Source of the DNA: Humulus lupulus
Lineage: Eukaryota > Streptophyta > Magnoliopsida > Rosales > Cannabaceae
Direction: 5' to 3'
NCBI RefSeq assembly: GCF_963169125.1
Contig: NC_084798.1
Span: 171,211,980 to 171,275,979 of the forward strand
Length of the DNA: 64,000 nt
Position 1 is the first letter of the stretch, and every line of letters starts with the position of its first letter. Shown piece after piece: positions 12,381 through 23,431 of the stretch. The position numbers and the translations under genes are program-made. A model generated the notes under the pieces. The model ran no database searches and was not told where the DNA came from. It worked only from the letters and a program-made list of their open reading frames with translations.

Positions 12381-13560
12381 TCGAGCTGGGGTCAAGCTGT
12401 CTGCCTTTCTTGGTTTTTCCTTTCTTGCCTTTGGGCAATCTTTCTTTAAGTGTCCTACTATCTCACATAAAAAGCAAGTCTGTGCCTGAATCTCCCCTAT
12501 ATGGCACCTTTTGCATCTGACGCACTCTTGAAAAGTCCTTCAGCCCTCATTATCGCCCTGGCGGCCTATTGCAATACCACGTGGTCTCCTGTCAGAGCAT
12601 GGAGCTGGAAAGGCATCATGAGCCTTCCTTTTCTGATCACTAGGGTCTTCGCCCCTACCTGAACCCATAAATGGGGGTCCCACCCTCCTAGTGTCTCTTC
12701 TGACCGCATTCTCGTGTCATATTTTATTCTCTCTGCTCTCTGCTATGAGCGCCTTCTCAACAATCTATGCATAGGTAGTCACCCTTGGCATAGTGATAAT
12801 ACGAACATCCCGGGCTATCATAGGCTGTAGCTCCTGGAGCAACCTCTCCCTTCTAGTCCCATCAATGGGCACCAGTTCCTCACAAACTTTTCCAATCTAT
12901 CAAATTTCAGGGCGTATTCAATCATTGATGAGTTTCCTTGAAGTAATCTGTCGAACTCTTCATCCTTTGCCACTCTGATGGCATCATTATAGTACTTTTC
13001 ATCAAACAGAGTTTGAAACTCTTCCTAATCCTGGGCATTAACATTTATTGTCTAGGATATCACTTCCCACTAGATTTGGGCATCCTCTCGAAACATATAT
13101 GTGCCACAAGCCACCCTCTCATTACCAACCACCCTCATACAGTCTAGGATGGTGGTAACCATGCTCATCCACTGTTCAGCCTTGGCTGGATCTGCACTAC
13201 CCTAAAAAATTAGAGGGTATTGTTTCTTGAACCTTTCATAATGAGGTTCCCATTTATTCCCAGCCTCTTGTGGCTGCTCAACTATCGGCACCGTCACAGG
13301 TGGTGTCTCTGGTAAAATGTTCCCTACAGGAACCTGTCGTTGTATCAGGAGGCTGATTTCTTCTTCCTGCCTCAATACCCTGGCTTGCAAATCAGCAAGC
13401 ACCTGTTGCTAGTTCTCAAGAGCTGGCGGAGGGGTCTGACCCTGGTAATTATCCTGGCCCTATCTGTCATTCTGGCCCTGAACTTCCTGGCCAGCTGATG
13501 ACTCTATCTACCTTAGAAGCATACTTCCAAGCTTATACCTTGCTGCAATAACCAATTCGG
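12381..13560 (-). pseudogene. TekD gag (broken)
   Basis: Capsid-nucleocapsid gene in several frames. A zinc knuckle near 12430-12490 reads CFLCEIVGHLKKDC, with the full CCHC set. An N-terminal coiled stretch (13202-13402) reads MLADLQARVLRQEEEISLL and ends near HYERFKKQYPLIF, matching the gag N-terminus of TekE. Stops are frequent. The middle part (about 12700-13200) encodes retrotransposon-gag-like fragments in changing frames. Confidence 0.7.
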
Positions 13561-13750
13561 CCAGTTAGGTAGTGATAACTAAAGCTCTTGCTCCATCACG
13601 GTCCAAGATCAAGCATATAATCAATCACATTCAATAGTCATGCTAATAATCATGTTGATTCATATTCATATCCAAATCTGGTGCAAATAAGCACTTCTGG
13701 ATATTCATAACAAATAACAATGCTAATAAGTACTTTCTGGCATTCACAAC

Positions 13751-14629
13751 TGTTATCCAGATTTCCGGATAGCGTTTAGATGGGTAGCCTCGGGGAAGCA
13801 GAATTATCAAAGTCTTTCACGAAGGGTGACCAGGGCTCGCGGATGGACAGAAAGGCTTCGCCTCTCCCGTTTAGTGTCTAGCACACTCTTTCAAGCAACC
13901 GCGACCCGAAAGCTCGTCAATTCTCCCGGACTCCCGAAGGGATATCCTTTGGGGAAGGTCCTTCCAGGAGAAGCTCTTCAGGTTACCTTCGCGGATACAG
14001 TTCCGTGCCTCGCACGGAAGAAGATCAAGCGGTCGAGTCACGGAGGAGGCACAGTTGGAATGATACTCACCTGACACAGGATCCCGCCTGACAGGTCGAG
14101 GCCGCACACATCCCAGCACGCCTAAAAGTGCCTTTTCGCCTACTGTTCCTCTGACAGCCTGGAAAAGACAGCTGCCTTTTGACATTCCCCATATTTTCAT
14201 GTAATTATACCTACGTAGAGCCTTGTAGACATGCTGCTAGGGTAATTGTATCCCATATTTACGGCTGGTGTAATTAAGACTCATGAGGGTAGAGTAAAAC
14301 CCTAATCCAAAACCCTAGCTATAAAGACCTCCTCATTTTACGATAGGAGGGAGGCCAAAAAATGACATAGCAAGAACTCTGCCAAAATCTCTCTAGCTTC
14401 ATCTTCCTCAAGAGAACCCGAGAGAAACATTGTGAGTTTGTGAGGTTCTTGTACACCAGCCATCTTACTGTAATTCTCTACAAGTATAATAACATCGACT
14501 TGTGGACTAGGGCTCGTTAACGCCTGAACCACGTAAAAAACCTGTTTGTCTATTTATATTTCTGCACTTCTACAGTTCTTATCTTTTTATTATTTTGTTT
14601 GTATTCGTTTCCGAAAAATTTGGTAAACA
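13751..14629 (+). mobile_element. Solo LTR S3 (plus orientation)
   Basis: An 879-bp insert starting TGTTATCCAG and ending TTGGTAAACA, flanked by perfect 5-bp direct repeats ACAAC (13746-13750 and 14630-14634). It carries a TATA box near 14320 and, about 200 bp downstream, GAACCACGTAAAAAACCTG, a string common in the R-U5 part of plant gypsy LTRs. That sets the orientation as plus. It is unrelated to the LTRs of the other elements here, and no internal region is present. Short ORFs inside it look spurious. Confidence 0.85.
14320..14326 (+). promoter_or_regulatory. TATA box of solo LTR S3
   Basis: TATAAAG in the context CCCTAGCTATAAAGACC, followed by a transcribed-looking R region. It is the likely core promoter of the parent retrotransposon. 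Confidence 0.55.
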
Positions 14630-14984
14630 ACAACCTAATAACAATGTTCATAAACATTTTCTGACATACATATATCTCTGGCAGCACTAATGAGCATGTC
14701 CTGACCTACATGTCCATATAACAACGCTAATAAGCGGTTCCTTTGCATCCACAAGCAATATCAGTGCTAATAAGCACATCCTTTTATATCATGCAACAAT
14801 CAAGGGCTAGGCCCTATAAGAATATCTCATGCTACCTAATAAGGCATGGAGATAAGGCATTTATATCCTATTTAAGCAGTTAAACTCATAACCACATAAA
14901 TTTTTATCGAACTCTGAGTCAAGCTTGTCTTTAGTGGCGAGTGTACATGCCCAACCTGTCTTCAGGAACCCTTAACCGTGGAAC

Positions 14985-14996
14985 GCTCTGATGCCA
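14985..14996 (-). other. TekD primer binding site
   Basis: Minus strand TGGCATCAGAGC, one base off the common plant initiator-Met tRNA primer site TGGTATCAGAGC, three bases inside the 5' LTR. TekE has the perfect form at 43433-43444. Confidence 0.8.
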
Positions 14997-14999
14997 AGT

Positions 15000-17489
15000 T
15001 GTAACGCCCTAGTAAGCCAAGACTGTTAAACTGTGTATTTTAAATAGTTCTTAACTCGCTAAATGAGTCATTAGGCCATAAACGTGCATCTGAATATGAT
15101 TAATGGTCCAGGGTTAAAAATTTCGGTCAAGAGGAATGAATATTTCATTAAAACATTAAACTATATATGGGATCCCATAATAACATTTACAAAGTTATTT
15201 ACAGTTCCAAAAGGGACAATACAACTCAAAAGATACAATCTGCCGACCTAAGCAGCAAAAATAGAGTTTAACCCGAGTTCCTATGAGAAACCTTGGTCGT
15301 GGGGGTCAAGCGGCCGCATATGTACACATCACCTCCTAAGCTCTCCAACTCATGGTTGGTCCAGCTTTTCTTTCCCTTTACCTCCACCACATAGCACCCG
15401 TGAGCCAAGACCCAGTAAGAAAACTTAAACATGCTCTTAAGCATTGAATAACACATTTCCAAATCACAATAAACATGCCCCGCAGTAATAACCCCACTCA
15501 TGCATGCATACCATTCATATAAATGACTACAGTGTCATGTGGGGGCCATTCGCCTTAAATAAATGATTAACTGATTCATATCGGAGCCCATTGCCCAAGT
15601 ACATGACTAATAAGTCACTCTAGGGCTCAGTGCCCTAGGATTTGGGACTGATAAATCACCTCGGGCCCATTGCTCTATCCTCTGTATAACCAACCTTGGA
15701 GCTGGCCCAGCATACCTGGCGCTTTGGTTTTTCTAGGACCATTGGGTCGGACAAGCGTATAATGCGCTCCTAATTAGATCTAATCATATCGACTAGCGCT
15801 CAACGCGCTTTTGCCGCTCTTAACTAATAAGTCAAAGCCTTTCGGCTAGCGCTCAGTGCTATTGCTGTACTTGACTCATAAGTCAAGCCTTTATCAATAA
15901 TATAATGCTAACAGGCATTCATCATATAACAAATATCCATATACAGAGCATTCAACATGCTTAATTAATAATTCACATGCATAATCATATTCATGCACAT
16001 TTACAAGACCAATGCCAAATCAAGTCTATATTCAGCATTCAGTCCAAGCCCTAATCATGTATATCACATAATGGGTGCAGTTTTCTTACCTCAGGTCCGA
16101 GTGTAATATAAAATAAAAACGACCCCCGAGTACCATCCTGATCCTGAGCTCCTAGCAATAACCTAGTCATAACCATATATAGAATCCTATCAAAATGAGA
16201 AAATAAAGGCTTCTGGACCAAGTCCTAGCCTCCGGGACCTTGAATTCTACTAAACAGGGTAGTAGAATCGATCCCGAGCCTTTAGGTTTGAAATCCAGTA
16301 ATTAAAACCTAAGGTGGCCAAAAATGGCCAGGCGGGCCGCGATTTGACCCTAAGGGTCGCGGCAAGCCTCCCATACAGCAAGCCCCCTGTCTAGAACCAA
16401 GGCACGAGCCGCAGTGCTCTAGAGGGTCGCGGTACCTCCAAGACAGAGCCTCCCATACAGCAAGCCCCCTGTCTGGAACCAAGGCACGGGCCGCGGCGCC
16501 CAAGAACAAGGCCGCGTTGCGACCACACGAACCCAAAAAAATCTATGTTTTCCTAAGCCCAGAACTCATAAAAATTATTACCAAAAAATCCAAAAATTAC
16601 ACCTTAATCCCAGCACAACATTAGCTCTAATCTAACTGCAAAACCCAAGCTTTAACACACTCAAAATACCACCAAAAAATAAATCCACAACCTTGAACTT
16701 TCAAGCTCAAGAACAACTAAAACCACAACAAAATTACCATCTAAAACAGAGTTTATAATCGTTACCTCAACTGTGACTTAGTTTCATCAATTCAATCCTT
16801 AACCTCAAGCTTTGAATCCTCAAGCTTGCCCCAAAATCTCAAACCAAATTGAGAGAGAAATCGAGAGAAAGAATGGTCAAGAGAGAGAAGAGAGCTGAGA
16901 GTTTGAGTTCTTATTCCACTAGGATCGGAATATATCCTCCCTTAGGCTAGGAAATGACCACCATACCCTTAAGGCCCCATCTCTCTCAAAGCCTTCTAAG
17001 GGCAGCTTAGCCTTTTACAACTTTTCCCGTTAATTAAAATTAACGTCTCAGAATTCCCGTCACTTCCAATTTCCTCAAATAATTACCAAATAGTTTCCCA
17101 TTACCCGCCCAATCCTAGTAATGTACTAAGTACCAAATTACCCCTAGGCTCACCCCAAGCCCGATATTTAATCCCGTTATGACCAAACTGCTACTTTGCT
17201 CGCTAGGATCATCTCGTGCTGAATAATCCAAATATATCCACATAATAATGTGGTCTCATCATATATCACAAATATATAATCATATATTCACATATACCCC
17301 TAACGGGTCAAAATTACGAAAATGCCCTTCTAATAAGAAACAGGCTCACATGCATGCAAATACAACCATATAATAATATAACTCACATAATCATGCATAT
17401 TATCGTATAATGATATAATAAACTAGTTATTGCCCTCCTGTCCCCCTAATCAAGGCTCTAAGCCACATCAGGGAATTTGGGACGTTCCA
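15000..17489 (-). repeat. TekD 5' LTR
   Basis: A 2,490-bp LTR starting TGTAACGCCC next to the primer site and ending GACGTTCCA before the right TSD. It aligns along its whole length with the left LTR once S2 is removed. It includes a GC-rich patch (about 16310-16530) whose open frame has no recognisable homology. Confidence 0.88.
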
Positions 17490-18482
17490 GCAGTGGACCA
17501 CAAACTTTTCTCTATCTGATGGAAGTCTCATTATCGGAGCCGTGATCAGCTGCCGCTTCAACTCCTTGAAAATATTATCACATCTATCTATCCAGACATA
17601 CTTCGTCTTCTTACGTGTTAGCTCCGTCAATGGTGTGACTATTATGGAGAATCCCTCAACGAATCGCTAATAGTACCTTGCTATACCGAAGGAGCTTCTA
17701 ACTTGTGGTACACTTCTTGGTCTCGGCCAATCTCTCACCGCCTCTATCTCTGTTTGGTACTACAGCGGCTTCTGATTTGGAGTACACCAATATATCATCG
17801 ATGAATACGATTACAAACTTATCCAAATAATCCCCGAATACCCTATTCATCAAATCCATGAAGGCTGCTGGGGCATTGGTTAATCCATAAGACATGACCA
17901 AAAATTCATAATGTCCATACCTCGTATGAAACGCGGTCTTTGGTATGTCCTCTTCCTTAATCCTCAACTGATGGTAACTAGACTGAAGGTCAATCTTGGA
18001 AAATACTGTTTTCCCTTATAACTGGTCAAACAATTCGTCGATCTTGGGCAGTGGATATTTATTCTTAATAGTCAACTTATTAAGTTCTCGGTAGTCGATG
18101 CACATTATTAAGGACCCATCCTTCTTCCCCTTGGTGAAAATCTGAGTCTAATGAACCCTAGATCCATTAATTCCTGCAACTGAATCTTCAGTTCCTTAAA
18201 CTCTGCTGTGCCATTCTGTAAGGTGTCCTTGCTACTAATTCTACTCCTGGTGCCAAATCTATGACAATTTCAATCTCTTAGTGTGGCGGCAATCTTGGCA
18301 GGTCTGCTGGAAATACATCAGAAATCTCACACATCAACATAGTCTCACTCGGTCCAACTGAAACGAACCTAAAGGTATCCACTATGTTTTCTAGGAATCC
18401 TATGCAAACTTCTTGCAACAGGTCTCTAGCTCTCAATGCAGAGATCATAGGTACTCGTGGTCCATTCACTGTCCCCACAAAC
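17490..18482 (-). pseudogene. TekA RT, connection and protease end (broken, internal deletion)
   Basis: TekA pol resumes after TekD. Open piece 17698-17967 holds the RT palm ([40 protein letters not shown]) and the catalytic [12 protein letters not shown]. Straight after SKSE the sequence jumps to connection-domain sequence ([14 protein letters not shown], frame-shifted VRDWPRPRS). About 45-50 residues present in TekD and TekE are missing. 17427-17630 carries TRKKTKYVWIDRCDNIFKEL, and 18278-18478 the protease to RT linker (PMISALRARDLLQEVCIGFL). It is cut at 18482 by CopC. Confidence 0.8.
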
Positions 18483-19347
18483 TGTTATTTCCTAATACGC
18501 AGTGGAATGGTGGTGGGTTGGCCCAGTGTACAACAAATTTTTTTGTAACATATTTAAACTACCTTTAAATATGCGGATCCATTAATATACATACATTAAT
18601 CATAAGTAAGAAAAGAATAGAAAACGTATCTCTTGATGCCTATTAAGTGTCCTTGCTATCTTTTCGTAATTTGAACGAACTTCCTATCCAAGCTGCTCCC
18701 AGATACTCACATCAAGATCTTCCACAACGTTCTCTACACCTCAAGAAATGTGTGGGCAATTAGAAATAAATGATAGTTTATTTCTGATTCTACTTGATGT
18801 ACTCAACACATGAGATCAAGAAAATAGGCCTGAGATTGGTTCATTATCTTTTTCAGGGAGACATAGAAATGTATCGTTCTTTTATTTAGAGCAAATAATA
18901 GAGACTTTTCTTATTTTCTGATAAGTCTAACTTAAATAGAAAATATTTAAATTTAAAAAATAAATCTATAACCAATTTACAATTTATCTTTTAATTAATT
19001 AATTATCTTATTAATGAAAATATCCAAAACTAACTTTTGAATTTTCCATTAATTAATTAATTAAAAAAATAAAATTGAAAAATCTATCCATGAAAAATGT
19101 GTAGTACACGCCACACACAGTCCATGGATTGTGTGTGTCATGTCCCCCCTATATTTTAGGAATATTTAATTTTTCCATAATTATTTAATTATTTATTCAA
19201 ACTACCTTATCAGATAAAAATCCAACAACCTAATAATCAATTCAAATTTGAATTAATTATCTTTTTAATTAATTATCAATCTTTTAAATTCAAATTCAAT
19301 TTGAACTTATCAAATTATGATCTCCCACTCAAATATAGATATTTAAT
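18483..19347 (-). repeat. CopC 3' LTR, segment 1
   Basis: Starts TGTTATTTCCTAATACGCAG, a slightly shortened version of the 5' LTR start TGTTAGGAACGAG. It aligns with 58717 onward, for example at the shared GGTGGTGGGTTGGCCCA. It ends at TTAAT, the TSD of TatF. Confidence 0.87.
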
Positions 19348-19943
19348 TGTTGACCCAAGATTTGGCCAACTGACACGGAGTCAAAATATGCTTGATATGA
19401 ATGAAAGAGATGAGAAGAACGTAATGACAAAAGTAAATAAGACAAAGTAATTTATAGTGGTTCGGCCCCAGAATCTGGTAATGACCTACGTCCACTTAGA
19501 CTGATATTGATATAAAAATAAGAAGAGTGATCAAAGAACTGGGGTTGGATGAGTTTCACTAATCTCTGAAGAACGATACAAGTTTTCTAGGAGAATTACT
19601 ATAGTCTCAAGTGATTTAAAAGCAAAAAAAAAAAGGTCCCTTCCCTTGAGCTATCTCTTGCTATTTATAGGCTCAAGGGGGATTACAAAAGATTGTTACA
19701 AATATTCTTTCTTGAATAATCGGATACCCAGAAGATTGTATGAGATCAATTCGGGATTCATAAAGATCTTCCCATAAATGTCGCCTTGTACACGGAACCA
19801 TCGACCAGACTGGTCGCGGGTAAGACAGGCTTACACTGCTTCTAATGTGTCCTCTGGTCGTTACTCTAGCAGACGTTTCCAGGTGTCAGCCACGTGTCCA
19901 GGGATTACTTGCCACGTCATCAATGCTAATTTTATGGATAACA
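19348..19943 (-). repeat. TatF 3' LTR
   Basis: A 596-bp LTR, TGTTGACCCAAG to GGATAACA, nearly identical to 30430-31024. It carries an A-rich tract near 19622 that differs in length between the two copies, and a minus-strand TATAAATA at 19662-19669. Confidence 0.93.
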
Positions 19944-19944
19944 T

Positions 19945-19957
19945 TTGCCCCCCAAGT
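19945..19957 (-). other. TatF polypurine tract
   Basis: Minus strand ACTTGGGGGGCAA, directly inside the 3' LTR. It is the plus-strand DNA synthesis primer. Confidence 0.75.
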
Positions 19958-20174
19958 TTATTTATCACGAGCAGTAAATAAACTTTTGGATGAAGGACTC
20001 TTCGGTAACCCCGCCTGACGTGTCAGAACCCTTCGTGTGTTCTTGAAAAAAGTAACCCACTTCTGTCTAATCATGTCCTCTCGGTTCCCCAGAAACGATT
20101 TCGACGGCCATCCCGTTTCCCAATACTTTGAAAAGGGAAAATAATGATTACACTTTTTAATGTCAGAGACAAAC

Positions 20175-20184
20175 TTATATAAAA
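20175..20184 (+). promoter_or_regulatory. TATA box for the TatF antisense gene
   Basis: TTATATAAAA on the plus strand, 232 bp inside the 3' LTR and about 610 bp upstream of the antisense start codon, with a leader intron between. TatG (34199) and TatH (61654) have a plus-strand TATA at the comparable distance. Inferred core promoter; no expression data. Confidence 0.6.
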
Positions 20185-20354
20185 CCTTCAAAGCCTCCTT
20201 TTTCTTTTTACGCACGCCACTGTTTTTGCAAGAAACCCTAAAAACCAGAGTTTTAAACTTCCCCGGAGTCCGTTTTCCTGCACTTCCAAGACTCAAACTG
20301 TGAGCTTCTTGATCTCCAAAGACCTTTCTTCCACCTCCACGATCACCCTTCTTG

Positions 20355-20780
20355 GTAAGTTTTCGAGATCCCACGCTTCTAATTTTTTGTGGTGCATGCT
20401 TCTGAATGCGGACCGTTTGAGATTATCTGTTTCTGGTTTGAGGTACTTGTAGACAGAATGTTTTGTAGGCAAAGTAGAGTTACGAGTTAGCTTAAAATCT
20501 AGGATCATGCTTTTTAGGACGTAAAATCGAAGTAAAAATTCGATCTTTAGGCTAGTTGAAAAAATAAATTTTTCCCGCCCTAAGGGGAGTTGAAAAAGCT
20601 CTTTCAGAAAAACTTTTTACTTTCACCCTTTGATCCATTTTTCAAACTGTTCGTGTAGAAAGATTTAGCTTTTCGTTAGAATGCTGTTGTATAAAAACTT
20701 AATTTTTATACTCGACCAGCGTTATTCTAAAAAGCTTTTAAAAGTTTTCTATCCTCACCTCCCCATTCTTCTGTATGCAG
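20355..20780 (+). other. Leader intron of the TatF antisense gene
   Basis: Donor CTTG/GTAAGT at 20355 and acceptor CTGTATGCAG ending at 20780, 426 bp. The acceptor lies six bases before the proposed start codon ATG at 20787. An upstream ATG at 20775 overlaps the acceptor and would be removed by splicing. Inferred from splice consensus only. Confidence 0.6.
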
Positions 20781-20786
20781 ATTTTA

Positions 20787-23431
20787 ATGCCAGATTTGTG
20801 GGGAGGTGAAAGGCCTATTGACGACGACCTTCTCGCCCAACTGCTCGAGGGAGAAGATCAACCAGCTGACCATGTCCATGAGATCCCTTTTTCGCGATCC
20901 TCTTCCAGACCCCATCCTTCTCCTTCAATGGCCCGTTCCAAATCTTCAGGCAAGAAAAGACTCGAGTCTGAAAACAACCCAAATTCTCCTGCCCGTCCTG
21001 ATTCGCAGGCAAGGGCTCCCTCGACCAGTGGTCGAGAAAATCTTGCCCCTGACCCTAATATCCAACTTAGGGCCAGCCCTCGCCATCAGAACTTGCCTGA
21101 TGTCGAGTGGTATACTTCCCCAGCCAGTTCAGTAACTCTTCGAATGATTGCTAACTGCTTCAGAAAATTCCCCCTCACAGGGGTTTCCATTATACAACCT
21201 ACCGCAGATCAGAGGGCTAACCTCCCCGGGGTTGTCAACAGCACCTGGTCTCAGTATCATATTGAGGCGGGAGCTTATCTCCCTCTTCATCCCTTTTTTG
21301 TGGGGGCGGCCGATTATTTCGGTGTCGCCCCTTTCCAAATAACTCCAAATGGATATAGAATGCTGGCCGCACTCTATATCCTGTATAAACTTAAGAAATG
21401 GCCAGAACCTTCACCCCACGAGGTCAACTATCTCTTTGACCTCAAGTCTAACCCGCAACAACACGGAACGGGTTTCTTCCACTTTTGTCACCAGGAAACC
21501 AATCGAACATTCCTGAGTGACATTACGCATATCTCGAACGTGGGGCAGTATAATAAGGAGTACTTCCTCACCCCGGACATATCCAGCAACAACCTGGCCT
21601 TCGCACGAGGAGGTAAGCACCGTTCCTGATTGGTCGATACTTTTACTCAAGGTGTCTCCTTTCGTTTTTCTTAAACCATATTCTGTTTTTCAGGCCCTTG
21701 GTTACGTCCAACCCCAACACCAGACATGGTGTTGAGGTCTAACACTCTGGCCAGGATGTCCGACGCAGCAAAAAGCCTCAAGATCCTGGTGACTGAAGAA
21801 AACTTGAGGCGGTCTGGCCTCCTGGCTCCTCGCCATGAAAATAGAGGGTCCGTGGTGGACGAAGCCACTGCCGAGGGGGTTCCCGAGTAGCAACCTCCCG
21901 TGTCTCTTCCTCGGAGGAGGCCAACGGGGATTACTATTAGGGAGCCCACGGGCAATCCTTCCGCAGAAATGCCTTCTGCTCCCCAAGGCAAGGGGAAACA
22001 AAAGGCCAAAGAGCCAGCTATGGACTTGGGAGAGTCCTCTGATGATAATGGTAACAAAATTTTACTTTTAAATGGTTTGCCAATTCCCTGTCATTTTTTC
22101 GACGGGGAAGGCACTTTTACGTATACTCCAAAATTAGGGCCAGACTTCTTCATGCCAGATAATGAGTATATGACTAATAGGGTCAATAGTGTAGCGACCA
22201 GTAGTTGTAGCTCGGGTATTCACTTTGTTGCCTTCCTTCTGTTGCATATAATATATTTTCATCTGCCTCTTATTCTTATCAGTTTCCTGTGTTTACTTGC
22301 ATGCAGATATGGCTACACCCAATATCTTCGACATGTACCAGGCCGAGGAGGAAGATGAGGTTCCCCAACTCCAGCGGAGATCCAAAAAGAGAACTGACGA
22401 ATCCAGTCGAGGCCCTTCAGCCAAGAAGGGTCGAACAGAAGACCTTCCTAAGGATGCGCCAACTGGGCAAACTCCTGGGCCATCGGGGCAAACTCATCCA
22501 CCAGCTTCTACTGAGAAGCAGACTCCTCCTGCCCCACCCAATCCTCCGGCTGCGCCCGTCAGAGAGGGAATTGTTCGCGACGAAGTTCTCGGGGCTAAAC
22601 TCATGAGCAGCACCCTTCGATCAGCCAGGGATCGCCTTGATCGCATTGGCAAAGGGGACTGGGTCAGAGATGCAATGGTCGAGGCTGAAAACTTGGGGGC
22701 TGACCAGGTTCTGAACAGGGCCTTGAATGAAATCTCCAGTGTGAGTATTTCTTCACTTTTTAAGCCTTAGTCTTTTATTCTTCACGGCAGGCTCTAACTC
22801 TTTCCTTTGTTCACAGGCCTTGTTGTCTGCTATCACTGCTCGTACCCGTTTCCAGGCTTCCATCAAGGAGGCCAAGGCAAAGGCCACTGAGAGGCATCAA
22901 GTGAAGGCAGCTGAGGAGCTTTCGGCTGCCGAGGCCAGGCACGCCAAGGAGTTGGAGGCACTGGCTCGTGAGAGGGATGCTGCGGTGACCAAACTGTCAG
23001 AGGCTGAAGCTGCAAAAGATGCCGCTGTGAAGTTGAGGCAAGAGTATCGAGAGTTCAATCAAGCTCATCTTCGCGAGATCAAGCATTTGGGAGTGACACT
23101 CAAGTCCAAGGACGAGGCTATTGTTACTCTTGAAGGCAAGGTGAAGCAGCTGGAGCTTGACAACTCCAAAAATCTTGAAAAGTACAAGAGGACGACACTC
23201 CGATGTTTCTACAACTTCTGGAAACACAATCAGGGTGCCGACTTCAGCTATCTTTCGGAGGAAGTTAGGGCTGCTAAGTTGGCTCGCTGCACCGCCCAAC
23301 TGGCCGAGGAGGAGGCAAGATTGAGGATCCCTGCCTCTCCAAGCATCGTTGGTGTGGAAGAAGAGGAAGTTGTCGAGGACGCGACCAACCAGGATGCTGC
23401 CCAGGACCCTCCGGCCCCAAATGCCTCTTGA
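20787..23431 (+). CDS. TatF antisense spliced gene, Transposase_28-like protein
   Basis: Four exons 20787-21612, 21694-22050, 22307-22740 and 22817-23431, with GT-AG introns of 81, 256 and 76 bp. All phases agree and the exons join to 2,232 nt (744 codons). Residues about 110-265 match the 'putative gypsy-type transposon' family: YLPLHPFFVGAADYFGVAPF, NGYRMLAALYILYKLKKWPE, VNYLFDLKSNP, GFFHFC. Exon 3 is acidic, then Lys/Pro-rich (KKRTDESSRGPSAKKGRTED). Exon 4 is an Ala/Glu/Lys-rich coiled coil (EAKAKATERHQVKAAEELSA) with an acidic tail. One in-frame TAG at 21888-21890 breaks exon 2, probably from CAG. It runs opposite to gag-pol inside the same element. The molecular role of this family is unknown to me; the element may use it for chromatin or host interaction, which is speculation. 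Confidence 0.75.

Larger units (their letters stand above)
13680..14790. repeat. Degenerate ~40-bp repeats in TekD leader, split by S3
   Basis: Six imperfect copies of a motif like ATGCTAATAAGCACTTCCTG occur near 13685, 13725, 14645, 14685, 14728 and 14766. With S3 removed the spacing is about 36-43 bp. The tract lies in the untranslated leader between the primer site and gag on the minus strand. Confidence 0.6.
5084..17489 (-). mobile_element. TekD, complete Tekay-type chromovirus (degenerate)
   Basis: A 12.4-kb minus-strand Ty3/gypsy element with both LTRs, polypurine tract, chromodomain integrase, RNase H, RT, protease, gag and an initiator-Met-like primer site. Flanking repeats are ACAGT (5079-5083) and GCAGT (17490-17494), a TSD with one mismatch. 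It lies in the RNase H region of TekA, whose sequence reads on across the gap. The 3' LTR minus its insert S2 is about 2,493 bp and the 5' LTR 2,490 bp. By eye the LTRs differ at roughly one position in ten, so this is an old copy. It also carries solo LTR S3. Confidence 0.9.

Noticed and set aside
13826..14200. ORFs of 82 and 109 codons on opposite strands in S3
   Set aside because: Within a solo LTR; no recognisable protein and no start context.
14985..14996. Initiator-Met tRNA-like strings at primer sites as possible tRNA genes
   Set aside because: Only the 12-base primer complement is present; no cloverleaf around it. They lie exactly at LTR ends.
16309..16536. 75-codon ORF in a GC-rich part of the TekD 5' LTR
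   Set aside because: Not conserved in the other TekD LTR and no domain.
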